Source of the DNA: RHKX01 sp963839535
GTDB taxonomy: Bacteria; Actinomycetota; Thermoleophilia; Solirubrobacterales; 70-9
Assembly: GCA_963839535.1 (NCBI GenBank)
Contig: CAWIVF010000013.1
Coordinates: 62,001-126,000, forward strand
Length of the DNA: 64,000 nt
Direction: 5' to 3'
Shown one piece after another: positions 1 to 8,447 of this stretch. The notes beneath the pieces are model-generated. The model did no database searches and was not told the origin of the DNA. It saw only the letters and a list, made by a program, of their open reading frames with translations. The position numbers and the translations under genes are program-made. Position 1 is the stretch's first letter. Each line of letters opens with the position of its first letter.

Positions 1-623
1 TACGCCAGCACCGGGTAGACCAGCGGAACCGAGAGGACGATCTCGCCGCGGTTGAAGAAGAACTGCGAGACCGAGAAGGAGAGGAGGACCAGCAGGTCGA
101 GGTGGAGCAGCCGGAAGGGCCGGCGCGGATCGAAGAACGGCACCACGAAGAGCACGCAGAGGGGGATCCAGATCCACGCCTCGTTGACGTTGCCCGCCAC
201 CGCGTCCTCGTAGCCGCGGGCGAGCTTGACCTCGACCTGCTGATCGCTCCAGGACTCGACCACCTCCCCGCTCGAGTCCTCGACCACGGCCTGGGCGACG
301 TCGACCCCGTCCTGGGTGTAATCGACCTGCCAGAGATCGCTCCCCCGCGTCGACGCGCGCGGGGTCATCGCCGGGCTCTCCGCGCGCTCCTCGACCACCT
401 CCTCGGCGCCGTCGGCGATCGCAATCGCATCGGCGGCGCTGAGCTCGAACCCGGAGGGGACCTCGTCGAGGTCGCGGATCGGCTCCAGCGGCGCGAGCGG
501 CTCGGATCCGAACGGAGGCTGGTGCGCCGGATTCTCGGCGCCGGCCGCGGTCGGAGCGGCGAGGCCCGCGATCAGCGCAAGGACGAGGGCGCAGCGCCCG
601 ACGGGGGATCCCATGGCGGCCAT
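1..623 (-). CDS. Secreted, membrane-anchored protein of unknown function (partial)
   Basis: About 207 codons read from the ATG at 623 to the left window edge, so the C-terminus is missing; an ATG at 614 is an alternative start. The N-terminus is a typical signal peptide, with a hydrophobic stretch and a cleavage-like AAGAE near residue 29. A soluble part of about 120 residues rich in D, E and S follows, in which a short segment (WQVDYTQDGVDVAQ) resembles a PepSY-like beta hairpin. From about residue 150 there are hydrophobic helices separated by a basic DPRRPFR loop, so the protein probably returns to the membrane. It is divergent from the lipoprotein at 633, with only 9 bp between starts. 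No family is recognised with confidence. Confidence 0.6.
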   Translation of the reverse strand, partial: MAAMGSPVGRCALVLALIAGLAAPTAAGAENPAHQPPFGSEPLAPLEPIRDLDEVPSGFELSAADAIAIADGAEEVVEERAESPAMTPRASTRGSDLWQVDYTQDGVDVAQAVVEDSSGEVVESWSDQQVEVKLARGYEDAVAGNVNEAWIWIPLCVLFVVPFFDPRRPFRLLHLDLLVLLSFSVSQFFFNRGEIVLSVPLVYPVLA

Positions 624-632
624 AATGAAGCG

Positions 633-1094
633 ATGGGCCGGCAGGGCAGCCAGCGACGGCAGGGCCTGGGGGCTCTCGCCCTGATGCTCGCCTGCGCCTC
701 GCTCGCCGCATGCGGAGGCGATGACGAGGAGCCGGCGACCGACCCTGCACCGGCGAACGGCTCCGGTGAGCTCTCGGTCGAGGTCCAGCCCGCGAGCGCG
801 TCCCCCGGCGATACGGTCGAGGCCCGGGTGGTCAACGACACCGACGAGCAGTTCACCTACGGCGCGGCCTACGAGCTCGAGGTCGATGCCGGGGGCGAAT
901 GGGAGCCGGTGAAGCTGCCGGTGGAGCCGATCCCCGAGATCGGCTACGTGGCGCCCCCCGGAGAGGCGGGGCCACCGGTCGTGATCGAGCTCCCGAAGGA
1001 CCTGGCGCCCGGGAGCTATCGGGTCGTGATCCGTCGCAACGTGCCCGGCGTAGGGGATCTCAGTGGCGAGCTCGAAGTCATCGGCGCGTACTGA
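633..1094 (+). CDS. Small secreted lipoprotein with Ig-like fold
   Basis: The 153-residue product has a basic N-terminus, a hydrophobic segment and a lipobox (LAAC, Cys near residue 29), so it should be lipidated by Lgt and anchored outside the membrane. After an acidic and proline-rich linker, the rest alternates beta-strand-like segments (SVEVQPASASPGDTVEARV; SYRVVIRRNV), typical of an Ig-like or intracellular-proteinase-inhibitor-like domain. Reading in this frame extends upstream to 102, but that part is antisense to the divergent gene, so the ATG at 633 is preferred. The next gene starts at the GTG at 1063, inside this one, which suggests coupling. Specific function is unknown. Confidence 0.7.
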   Translation: MGRQGSQRRQGLGALALMLACASLAACGGDDEEPATDPAPANGSGELSVEVQPASASPGDTVEARVVNDTDEQFTYGAAYELEVDAGGEWEPVKLPVEPIPEIGYVAPPGEAGPPVVIELPKDLAPGSYRVVIRRNVPGVGDLSGELEVIGAY

Positions 1095-1902
1095 CCCGCT
1101 CGAGGCGGCCGGGATCGTCTACGAGCGGCTCGGCTCCGGCCCGCCGCTCGTCCTGATCCACGGCCTCGGGGCGACGCGCGCGATCTGGCGCCCGCAGATC
1201 GACCGCCTCGCGGCCGAGCGCGACGTGATCGCCCTCGACCTCCCCGGCTTCGGCGAGTCGCCGCTGCTCGGCGAGACCCCCACCCCCTGGGCGCTGGGCG
1301 CCGCGGTCACCCGGCTCTGCCGCGAGATCGGCGTCGAGCGTCCACACGTCGCCGGCAACTCGCTCGGCGGGTGGGTCGCCCTGGAGATGGCGAAGGCGGA
1401 TGACGCCGAGTCGGTCTGCCTGATCTCGCCGGCCGGGCTGTGGCGGACCCCGCTCGGGCCCCGCAAGCTGGACTCACGCCGGTGGGCGCAACGGCTGCGC
1501 CCGCTCGTCGCCGCGCTCGTCCGCAACCGGCGCGCCCGCGAGGCGATGCTGCGGACCTCGGTGGGACGGCCCGAGAACGTCCCGCTGGACGACGCCCACG
1601 CGATGATCGACGCCTGGATCACCGCGCCGGGCTACGACGCGGCCAACGCCGAGATGCGCCGCTACGTCTGCACCGACCTCGAGCGGGTCACCGTCCCGAC
1701 GACGATCGCATGGGGCGAGCTGGACGGCCTCGTCGGCCCGCCGCGCCCCGAGCGGCGGCCACCGGGCAGCCGCTTCATCGAGCTCGAGGGGTGCGGGCAC
1801 ACGCCGAATTGGGACGCCCCGGAGCTGATCGCCGACCTGCTGCTGCAGGCGAGCGAGGCGGGCGCCGGCGAGCCGGTCGCCGCCGGTCGCGCAAGCGCCT
1901 GA
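1063..1902 (+). CDS. Alpha/beta hydrolase
   Basis: A 279-residue single-domain alpha/beta hydrolase. The oxyanion loop HGLG is near residue 34, the nucleophile elbow GNSLGG near residue 98 supplies the serine, an acid is expected in ELDGLVGP, and the catalytic histidine lies in GCGHTPNWD. The order and spacing match the family of roughly 270 residues that includes esterases and C-C hydrolases; the substrate cannot be inferred. The GTG start lies inside the upstream lipoprotein gene. A start further in is possible, because the first 12 residues look unstructured. Confidence 0.8.
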   Translation: MASSKSSARTDPLEAAGIVYERLGSGPPLVLIHGLGATRAIWRPQIDRLAAERDVIALDLPGFGESPLLGETPTPWALGAAVTRLCREIGVERPHVAGNSLGGWVALEMAKADDAESVCLISPAGLWRTPLGPRKLDSRRWAQRLRPLVAALVRNRRAREAMLRTSVGRPENVPLDDAHAMIDAWITAPGYDAANAEMRRYVCTDLERVTVPTTIAWGELDGLVGPPRPERRPPGSRFIELEGCGHTPNWDAPELIADLLLQASEAGAGEPVAAGRASA

Positions 1903-1983
1903 GCAAGGGCGTCCGTCACGCCTCAAGGGTGGGGTGCACCGTGCCGACCTATATGAGGCCGGCCCCTGCCGGTATCGCGTCCA

Positions 1984-1999
1984 CCACCCTCGGGGGTGG
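1984..1999 (+). promoter_or_regulatory. Small GC hairpin upstream of the EAL gene
   Basis: CCACCC-TCGG-GGGTGG forms a perfect 6-bp stem with a tetraloop, 28 bases before the TTG start at 2027. There is no T tract, so it is not a classic intrinsic terminator. It lies in the 124-bp gap between the hydrolase and the PAS-EAL gene, together with a second small inverted repeat (CCGGC/GCCGG around 1963-1975) and a TATATGA box that could be a -10 element. Function is unproven. Confidence 0.25.
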
Positions 2000-2026
2000 G
2001 GAGTCCGTCAACAGCGAGAGAACGCC

Positions 2027-3824
2027 TTGAACCCCACAACTTCCAGAGAAGACCTGAGCGAGGACCGCCAGGGAGCGAACGCGTCCGGCGAGGAGCGGAT
2101 CGTGCCGATTCTGATCGCGGTCGCATTCGTCGCCGCCGTCGGGGTGCAGCTCGTCGGGGGCTTCTCCGCGCTCGGCCTCGGGACCGTCTTCGTGATCGGC
2201 GCGATCCTCCTGATGGTCTCGCAGCGGTTCCTGCCCAGCGCAGGGCAGGCGCAGCCGGCCGCAGCCGAGGAGGCCGGGCCGGCCGCCGACCCGGCGCGCA
2301 CCGCGACCCTCGATGCCGCGCTCGACTGCGTGATCACCATCGACGGCGACGGCACCATCTGCGAATGGAACTCCGCCGCCCGCAACACCTTCGGCCGCCG
2401 GGCCGACGAGGCGCTCGGCCGCAACGCCGGTGAGCTGCTCGTCCCGCCGGCGCTGCGCGAGCGCTACGGGCGGATGGTCGCCGGCGCCGCGGGCTCCGAC
2501 GACAACCCGCTTCTGAACCGGCCCATCGAGGCCGTCGCCATCCACGCCGGCGGCGCCGAGTTCCCGGTCGAGATCTCCGTCAGCAAGGTCCAGGACGACC
2601 CGGACTCTCTACACCGGCTTCGTCCGCGACATCAGCGAGCGGCGCAGGCAGCAGGAGCAGAACGAGCGCCTCACCGCCCTCGTCAACACGTCCCAGGACG
2701 CGATCGTCGCGCTCGACCTCCAGGAGGTCGTCACCGGCTGGAGCCAGGGCGCCCGCGATCTCTACGGCTTCACGGCCGAGGAGGCGCTCGGCAGGTCCTT
2801 CGCCGAGCTGACCGGCCCGCCCGGCGCTTCCGCCGGCGCTCTCGTCGAGCGGATCAGGAGCAACAACTGCGAGCCGATCGAGCTGCAGCGGATCCGCCGC
2901 GACGAGACCCCGATCTACGTCTCCATCCGGGCCTTCCCGATCCATGACGTGTCGGGTGAGATCGTCGGCCTGACGACCAGCGCCACCGACGCGACCGAGC
3001 AGCACCTGCGCGAGGAGCGCGAGCGCAACGACACCGAGGGACGCCTCTGGCGCCAGCGCGTCGAGAACGCGCTCGCGAACGAGGGCTTCGTCTTCTGGGG
3101 CCAGCCGGTCGTCTCGATGGACAGCGGGCTCATCCACCATCACGAGCTGCTCTTGCGGATGAACCTCGACGGCGAGCTGATCGCGCCCGGCAAGTTCCTC
3201 CGCCACGTCGAGGGGACCGACCTGATCTCGGAGATCGACCGCTGGGCCCTTCACCACGGGATCGACTACGCGCGCCGTCTGCCGGTCGCGATCAAGCTCT
3301 CGGCCATGGGCCTGACCAACCGTGAGGTGATCGAGATCGTCACCGACAGGCTCAACGGAGGCGCCCCGCCCGAGAACGTGATCCTCGAGGTCACGGAGTC
3401 GGCCGCCGCGGACGACCTCGAGGCCGTCCGCACGATGGTCGGCGACCTGGCCGAGCTCGGCTGCAAGGTCGCCCTCGACGACTTCGGCACGGGCTACGGC
3501 TCCTTCTCCTATCTCAAGCGGCTGCCGGTCTCGCAGCTCAAGATCGACATGCAGTTCATCCGCAACCTCGTCGACGAGGAGGCCGATCAGCTCGTCGTCC
3601 GCTCGATGATCACGGTCGCCGAGAACTTCGGGCTGATGACCGTCGCCGAGGGCGTCGAGGACGAGCGCACCCTGCAGATGCTGCGCCGGCTCGGCGTCGA
3701 CCTCGTCCAGGGCTACCACGTCGGCTACCCCGCGCGGATGACGGAGGCCGGCACCGGCGCCGCGCTGATCGACGGCAGCGGCGCCGCGCACGTCCCCAAG
3801 ATCGTGATCGAGTCGAGCGGCTGA
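2027..3824 (+). CDS. Membrane PAS-PAS-EAL protein, probable c-di-GMP phosphodiesterase (frameshifted)
   Basis: The reconstructed protein is about 599 residues from a TTG start. It has two hydrophobic helices (about residues 22-65), a PAS domain (about 85-190, ITIDGDGTICEWN), a second PAS domain (about 205-330, IVALDLQEVVTGWSQGARDL) and a C-terminal EAL domain (about 345-590). EAL hallmarks are DDFGTGYGSFSYLKRLP and the late EGVED; the signature itself reads HELLLR instead of the usual EALLR form, keeping the metal-binding glutamate. No GGDEF domain is present, so it should hydrolyse rather than make c-di-GMP. The frame changes at about 2606 (GACTCTCTACACC), one base out, splitting PAS1 from the rest; both halves are clearly coding. 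Confidence 0.8.
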
Positions 3825-3832
3825 CGCCGCTC
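3815..3832 (+). terminator. Stop-codon hairpin of the PAS-EAL gene
   Basis: GAGCGGC-TGAC-GCCGCTC is a perfect 7-bp stem whose loop contains the TGA stop codon of the EAL gene. It sits between convergent genes (next stop at 3845). It lacks a U tract, so it may act as a simple GC-rich terminator or mRNA 3'-end stabiliser. Confidence 0.4.
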
Positions 3833-3844
3833 CCCCGGGTCGTC

Positions 3845-4420
3845 TCAGTCGCCCAGCGCCGGTAGCCCGTCGAGGCTCCGCGCGCCCCGCTCGCGCTGGA
3901 AGTCGTCGTATCCGTCGACGCCCATCGTGCGGACCTTCTTCGCCGAGGACAGGGCGTGGTGCTCGCGCAGCCCCTCGAAGCTCATCAGCGGGACGCCGTA
4001 GCCGCACGAGTCGCTGACCCGCGAGACGTCGACCCGGATGATCGAGCGCCGCGCCTCCGGGATCGAGGCGTCGTCGAACTCGGCGCCGGCGAGGAGGTCG
4101 TCGAAGCGGGGATCGTCGTTGAGCACCGCCTCCCCGCGCCCGTGCAACCGGACGATCCGCGGCGGGCCCTCGAACGCGCAGAACATCACGCAGATGCGCG
4201 AGTTCTCGCGCAGGTGCGCAACCGTCTCGACCCCGCTGCCGTTGACGTCGAGGTAGGCGACCTCGTGGGGGCCGAGGATCGCAAGCGACCCGATCGGTCC
4301 CTTCGGCGAGACGTTCACGTGGCCGTCGGGGTCCAGCGGCGCGGTGGCGACGAAGAACAGGTGCTGGCGCTCGATCCAGCCCCGGATGTGGTCGGTGATC
4401 TCATCGAAGACCTTGGCCAT
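3845..4420 (-). CDS. Pyridoxamine 5'-phosphate oxidase-family flavoprotein
   Basis: The 191-residue product has the split-barrel PPOX pattern: an N-terminal helix, then FFVATAPLDPDGHVNVSPKG, the typical first strands with the substrate loop, then VAYLDVNGSG and an NSRICVMFCAF strand. Members bind FMN or F420 at a dimer interface. The long C-terminal part (SCGYGVPLMSFEGLR) is typical of an actinobacterial subgroup without known substrate, not of true PdxH. It is convergent with the EAL gene and divergent from crcB, with a 57-bp gap to the crcB start. Confidence 0.75.
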   Translation of the reverse strand: MAKVFDEITDHIRGWIERQHLFFVATAPLDPDGHVNVSPKGPIGSLAILGPHEVAYLDVNGSGVETVAHLRENSRICVMFCAFEGPPRIVRLHGRGEAVLNDDPRFDDLLAGAEFDDASIPEARRSIIRVDVSRVSDSCGYGVPLMSFEGLREHHALSSAKKVRTMGVDGYDDFQRERGARSLDGLPALGD

Positions 4421-4477
4421 GCTCGAAGGCTAGCCGGGGCGCTGCGGCCGCCTGCGCGACCGTCATTCTGCGCGGGC

Positions 4478-4828
4478 ATGGTTCTGCTCGTTGGCCTCGC
4501 CGGGTTCGCCGGCGTCGTCGCCAGGTACCTGGCGTCCTCCCCGTTCCACGGGGACGCGCTGCCGTGGGCGACCGTGGCGATCAACGTCTCGGGCTCGCTC
4601 CTGCTCGGCGTCCTCGTCTCCGCCCACGGGATCAGCGGCGACGTTCGCACCGTGGTTGGGGTCGGCTTCCTCGGCGGCTTCACGACGTTCTCGACCTTCT
4701 CCGTGCAGGCCTTCCTCGACATCGAGGCGGGGGAGCCGCTGCGGGCGCTGACCTACGTCGCCGCCTCGGTGCTGCTCGGACTGGGCGCCGCAGCCGCCGG
4801 CTACTACCTCGGACGCGCCGCCTTCTAG
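4478..4828 (+). CDS. crcB: Fluoride ion channel CrcB/Fluc
   Basis: A 116-residue integral membrane protein with four hydrophobic helices and the Fluc signature GGFTTFSTFS near residues 65-75, which forms the pore and central sodium site of the dual-topology dimer. AINVSGSLLLG near residue 34 is the conserved Asn helix. The length is normal. Many genomes carry two adjacent crcB copies; only one is here, so it would homodimerise. The preceding 57 bases show no fluoride-riboswitch motif. The TAG stop overlaps the stop of the convergent methyltransferase through a shared CTAG. Confidence 0.9.
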   Translation: MVLLVGLAGFAGVVARYLASSPFHGDALPWATVAINVSGSLLLGVLVSAHGISGDVRTVVGVGFLGGFTTFSTFSVQAFLDIEAGEPLRALTYVAASVLLGLGAAAAGYYLGRAAF

Positions 4829-5607
4829 GCGTCGCCGCGCTCGCCGAACCGGACGCAGATCCCGCGCGGGTCCCCCTCCGCATCCTTCAGCACCTCGGGG
4901 TCCCCGAAGCCCAGCCCCGGCAGGAGTGGGTCGAGGGCGCAAGCCTGATCGCCGCCGAGCTCGAGCAGCATCGCGCCGCCGGGGCGCAGCCAGCGCGGCG
5001 CCCGGCGGGCGACCTCGGTCAGGAGTCGCATGCCGCCGGGGCCGCCGTCGAGCGCGCCCCGCGGTTCGTGATCGCGGACGTCGCGCGGCAGCAGGTGAAG
5101 CTCGTCCTCCGGGACGTACGGGACCACCGCCGTGAGCACGTCGACCTGCCCCTCCAGCTCCGCGGGCAGGGGCTCGTCGAGGTCGCCGGCGAGCACCTCG
5201 ACCCCGTTCTCGCGCGCACAGGCGGCGGCCGCCGGGTCGAGCTCGGTTGCCAGGACCCGGGCGGACCGGTCCGCCGCGGCGAGGACGGCGGCGATCGCCC
5301 CGGCGCCGGTGCAGAGGTCCACTCCGATCCCGCCCGGGGGCAGCAGCGCCGCCGCCCGGCGGGCCAGGGCCTCCGTCTGCGGTCGCGGCACGTACACGCC
5401 CGGCGCCACGGTCAGCTCGATCCCGCAGAAGGTGGTGGTGCCGGTCAGCCACGCGAGCGGCTCGCCGCGGGTGCGCCGGTGGACCAGGCGCTCGAGCAGG
5501 TCCGGGTCGCCGGCCGCCGCCCTGAGCAGCTCGTCGGCCTCCTCGGCGGCGGCGATGCAGCCGGCGCGGCTCAGCCGCTCAACCACCGAGGAGCGATCGC
5601 GATCCAC
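4825..5607 (-). CDS. PrmC-like protein N5-glutamine methyltransferase
   Basis: The 260-residue protein starts at the GTG at 5607 (VDRDRSSVVERL). It has an N-terminal helical bundle, then the PrmC/HemK linker (RTRGEPLAWLTG), a SAM-binding Rossmann domain with GVDLCTGAGA and ELDPAAAACA, and ends with RFGERGD. The catalytic motif, NPPY in true PrmC, reads VVPY followed by VPEDELHLLPRDVRDHEPRGA, which matches the 'PrmC-related' actinobacterial subgroup better than the genuine release-factor methyltransferase. Substrate is therefore uncertain. It is convergent with crcB and overlaps it by 4 bp. Confidence 0.75.
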   Translation of the reverse strand: MDRDRSSVVERLSRAGCIAAAEEADELLRAAAGDPDLLERLVHRRTRGEPLAWLTGTTTFCGIELTVAPGVYVPRPQTEALARRAAALLPPGGIGVDLCTGAGAIAAVLAAADRSARVLATELDPAAAACARENGVEVLAGDLDEPLPAELEGQVDVLTAVVPYVPEDELHLLPRDVRDHEPRGALDGGPGGMRLLTEVARRAPRWLRPGGAMLLELGGDQACALDPLLPGLGFGDPEVLKDAEGDPRGICVRFGERGDA

Positions 5608-5642
5608 CTCGCCAGTGTCGCGGATCGCTCCCGGTGGCCAGA

Positions 5643-5675
5643 CGGAGGGGGCGGGCACGCGGCCCGCCCCCTCCG
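5643..5675 (-). terminator. Strong GC hairpin terminator
   Basis: A perfect 14-bp stem (5643-5656 with 5662-5675) closes a 5-nt loop, only 4 bases past the stop codon of the secreted protein gene at 5680. Its strength and place fit an intrinsic terminator of that gene, although no U tract follows. It also separates it from the PrmC-like gene starting at 5607. Confidence 0.7.
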
Positions 5676-5679
5676 CTGC

Positions 5680-6883
5680 TCAGCACTTGCCCTTGACGGT
5701 GATCGCCGCGGCCTTGTAGCCGGTCCCGGCATCCGCGCCGATCGTGACGGTCGCCTTGCAGCGGCCGGGCTTGGGGCGCTTGAACCCGATCCCGTAGGCG
5801 CCGGTGTCGCCGACGGTGCCGCTCTTGGTTCCGACCCGCTTGTAGGGCTTGCCCTTGGCCGGGCTGCGGAACAGCGTCGCCGCCAGGGGATCGCCGGCGC
5901 GACCCGGAGTGACCGTCCCGGTGACCTTCAGCTTCGCGCCGGCCGGGGCGAGCTTGCCCGTCAGCGGCGTGGCGCGGGGAGTCGGCTCGGGGTCGGGCGT
6001 CGGGTCGGGGTCGGGGATCGGATCGGGATCCGGGTCCGGGTCGGGGTCGGGGCCCGGTCCCGGTCCGGGTCCGGGTCCGGGGCCCGGATCAGGGTCCGGA
6101 CCGGGATCGGCGGCCGTCACGGCGACCATCGCCTCCGGGAACGCCGTCTTCGGGTAGGAGAGCGCGGTATCGAGGGCCGCCCGGAGCTTGCTCGTTCCCA
6201 GGTTCTGCTGGGTCGAGCGGATCGGGAAGATCACCTCGAACGTGCCGTAGGCCGGGATGATGCGGCCACCGAGGCCCCATCCCCCGAACACGTCCGGCCC
6301 CCGGGTTCTGCCGGCAGTCGGCCTGGGAGTGGTTCGTGATCTCCTCGGTGTTGCCGGTCTTGCCGCTCGTGTAGAAGCAGCGGATCTTGCCCTCCGGCGT
6401 CCCGTCGAGGTCGAACTGGGTCGCCGCCGGCAGCTCGATGTCGGTGCCGATGTACTCGCCGCCGCAGGCGCTGCCGACGACCCCGGAGACGAGGTGGCCC
6501 CAGTAGCGGTCGCCGGTCTGCGGGTAGCTGAAGTCGTCCTTGCCCCAGTAGCCGACGTACGTGTAGACGTAGCCGGTCCCGCCGATGATGCAGTTGGGGA
6601 ACGTCTGGTAGGTGCCGACCCCGTCGATCCAGCAGGCGTCCGCCGTCGGGCAGATGCCCCCGGTCCCGCCGGCGGTCATCCCGTCGTCGCCGGGCGCCAG
6701 CGCTTCCGGCAGCGGGTCGCCGGCGCGGGCCGCGTCGACGAAGGGGGTCCAGTCGTCGGCGACGAGGCCGGGCTGACCGGCGTCATACGGCGACGGCGGC
6801 GTGGCCGCTGTGGCGGACGCCGAGAAGATCGCCAGGCCGAGGACGGCGAGGACGAGCGAGAGGACGGGGTTGATGCTGCGCAT
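5680..6883 (-). CDS. Secreted protein with Pro/Asp/Gly linker and C-terminal beta domain (frameshifted)
   Basis: The N-terminus is a signal peptide (MRSINPVLSLVLAVLGLAIF, cut after SATAA). A Cys-containing domain of about 200 residues follows (ICPTADACWIDGVGTYQTF, VGYWGKDDFSYPQTGDRYWG). Then comes a linker of about 45 residues made almost only of D-P and G-P pairs (6000-6115), and a C-terminal Ig/Big-like domain (GKLAPAGAKLKVTGTVTPG) ending in GKC. The architecture suggests a cell-surface or secreted binding protein. The frame changes near 6305 at a run of five G on the coding strand; removing one G joins the halves into a protein of about 400 residues. The strong hairpin at 5643-5675 follows the stop. 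Function is unknown. Confidence 0.65.
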
Positions 6884-7018
6884 GGAGGTTCTCCTTGACG
6901 GGGTGCTGACAACTCGAGCATGCCCTGCCCCCTCCCCCCTGCCATCGGGGAAACCCCCAACCCCCGACCCGAGTCTTTCGGGGCACCCCTAGACGGCGCC
7001 CTGGGGTCGTTCAGCCGC

Positions 7019-7936
7019 TCAGAGCGAGTCGGCGGCGAACGTGTCGCACTCGGCCGGCTCGCCCGACTCGTAGCCGCGATCGAACCAGGAGCGCCGCTGC
7101 TCGGAGGTGCCGTGGGTGAACGAGTCGGGGTTGACGCTTCCTCCGGCCTGCTTCTGGAGGCGGTCGTCACCGACCGCCTCGGCCGCGTTGAACGCCTCGT
7201 CGATGTCGCCGGCCTCGAGGTCGCCCGCCGCGAAGACCGTGCTCGCCCAGACGCCGGCGTAGCAATCGGCCTGAAGCTCCTGGCGGACCGACAGCTCGTT
7301 CGCGTCCTCGGGGCTCTCGCGGGTGAGCCGGTCCACCTCGGCGGCCGTGCCCGTGACGTTCTGGACGTGGTGGCCCATCTCGTGCGCGATCACGTAGGCC
7401 CAGGCGAAATCGCCCGAGGCGCCGAGCTGGCGCTCCATCTCCTCGTAGAAGCTGAGATCGAGATAGACGCGGGAGTCGGCCGGGCAGTAGAAGGGCCCGA
7501 CGGCGGACGTCGCGCTGCCGCAGCCGTCGGTGCGGACCGCGTCGGAGTAGAGGTACAGCTCGGCGTCGGAGTAGTCGTCCCCGTCCTTGGCCAGGGTCTG
7601 GTCCCAGACGTCCTGGGCGTCGACGAAGACGTAGGAGGAGAAGTCCTTGAGGTCCGCCTGCGGGTCCTCACCCGGCGGGATCCCCTGGGGCTCGCCGGAG
7701 CCGGGGACGCCGAGGGCCTCGTTGAAGGCGGCCGGCAGGTCGAAGCCGGAGCCCCCTGACGAGCCTCCGCCGCCGAGCACGCTGATGCCGATCACGACGA
7801 TGACCGCGATCAGCCCCGCGCCTCCGCCGAGGCCCGCGATCCCCGACGGGATCGGCAGGCCGCCGGAGCCGGAGCCGCCGGACGAGCCGCGGGCGTCGAT
7901 GACCCGGCGGTCCTTGACGCCGCGCTTCCACTTCAT
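7019..7936 (-). CDS. Neutral zinc metallopeptidase (YpfJ-like)
   Basis: The 305-residue protein has a cytoplasmic basic N-terminus, a glycine-rich segment and one membrane helix (IAVIVVIGISVLGGGG), then an extracytoplasmic protease domain. The zinc motif HEMGHHVQN is at about residue 183, with a second conserved acidic/Cys segment QELQADCYAGVWA. C-terminal features (DDRLQKQAGG, THGTSEQRRSWFDRGY) match the 'putative neutral zinc metallopeptidase' family of about 300 residues. It is complete. The downstream 135-bp gap to the secreted protein gene shows no clear regulatory element. Confidence 0.9.
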   Translation of the reverse strand: MKWKRGVKDRRVIDARGSSGGSGSGGLPIPSGIAGLGGGAGLIAVIVVIGISVLGGGGSSGGSGFDLPAAFNEALGVPGSGEPQGIPPGEDPQADLKDFSSYVFVDAQDVWDQTLAKDGDDYSDAELYLYSDAVRTDGCGSATSAVGPFYCPADSRVYLDLSFYEEMERQLGASGDFAWAYVIAHEMGHHVQNVTGTAAEVDRLTRESPEDANELSVRQELQADCYAGVWASTVFAAGDLEAGDIDEAFNAAEAVGDDRLQKQAGGSVNPDSFTHGTSEQRRSWFDRGYESGEPAECDTFAADSL

Positions 7937-7945
7937 CGGCGGCGC

Positions 7946-8326
7946 CTATCCGTTCGGCGGATGCTCGGCCGCGCGCTCGCGCGCCGTCGCCTTCTCGTCG
8001 AGGCTCATCGTGCCGGGATGACCTTCGCCGGGCCAGGGGGTGAGCAGGAGGAGCAGGCGCGCGTCGGAGGTCGCCTCGACCTCGTGGCGCTCCCCGGGAT
8101 CGAACTCGAACAGGTGCCCGGCGGAGGCGGAGATCTCCTCCCCGCCGGCCTGCATCACGACCTCGCCCGCGGCGACGGTGACGAAGGCGCGCTCGTGGAC
8201 CTCGTGATCGCTGAGCCGCTCGCCCGCGGGCAGTGCGATCACGACCGCACGCGCGTCGTCGCTGCTGCTCAGGATCTCGGGCTGATGGGGGGTGACGTCG
8301 TGGTCGGTCAGGTTCCAGTGCTTCAT
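7946..8326 (-). CDS. Single-domain cupin
   Basis: A 126-residue cupin. The first cupin motif is LSDHEVHERAFVTVAAGEV and the second is GHLFEFDPGERHEVEA, whose histidines and glutamate could hold a metal ion. Proteins of this size act as small oxygenases, isomerases or stress-related sensors; nothing here picks one. The C-terminal acidic tail is unconserved. It lies 9 bp upstream of the metallopeptidase in the same direction, so the pair may be co-transcribed, and it is divergent from the heparinase-like gene. Confidence 0.75.
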   Translation of the reverse strand: MKHWNLTDHDVTPHQPEILSSSDDARAVVIALPAGERLSDHEVHERAFVTVAAGEVVMQAGGEEISASAGHLFEFDPGERHEVEATSDARLLLLLTPWPGEGHPGTMSLDEKATARERAAEHPPNG

Positions 8327-8447
8327 TTCACTCCTCGAGGTCGGTCGCGGGGGAAGCTATACGGACGACCCATACCCGGTTGGGTGCCTTCCTGCGCACC
8401 GCATCATCCGCCCGGGGTCGCGGGTTGACGGACCTAGCATGGGATCG

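Noticed and set aside
1934..2026. N-terminal extension of the PAS-EAL protein from an ATG at 1934
   Set aside because: The extra 31 residues (MHRADLYEAGPCRYRVHHPR) are unlike any signal or domain; the TTG at 2027 lies next to a purine-rich site and fits the membrane segment.
4421..4477. Fluoride riboswitch upstream of crcB
   Set aside because: The gap is 57 bases and contains none of the conserved pseudoknot and GGCGATGG-type blocks I would expect.
6000..6115. Possible CRISPR or tandem-repeat array
   Set aside because: The units are hexamer-like GP/DP codons without spacers; the repeat codes for a protein linker.
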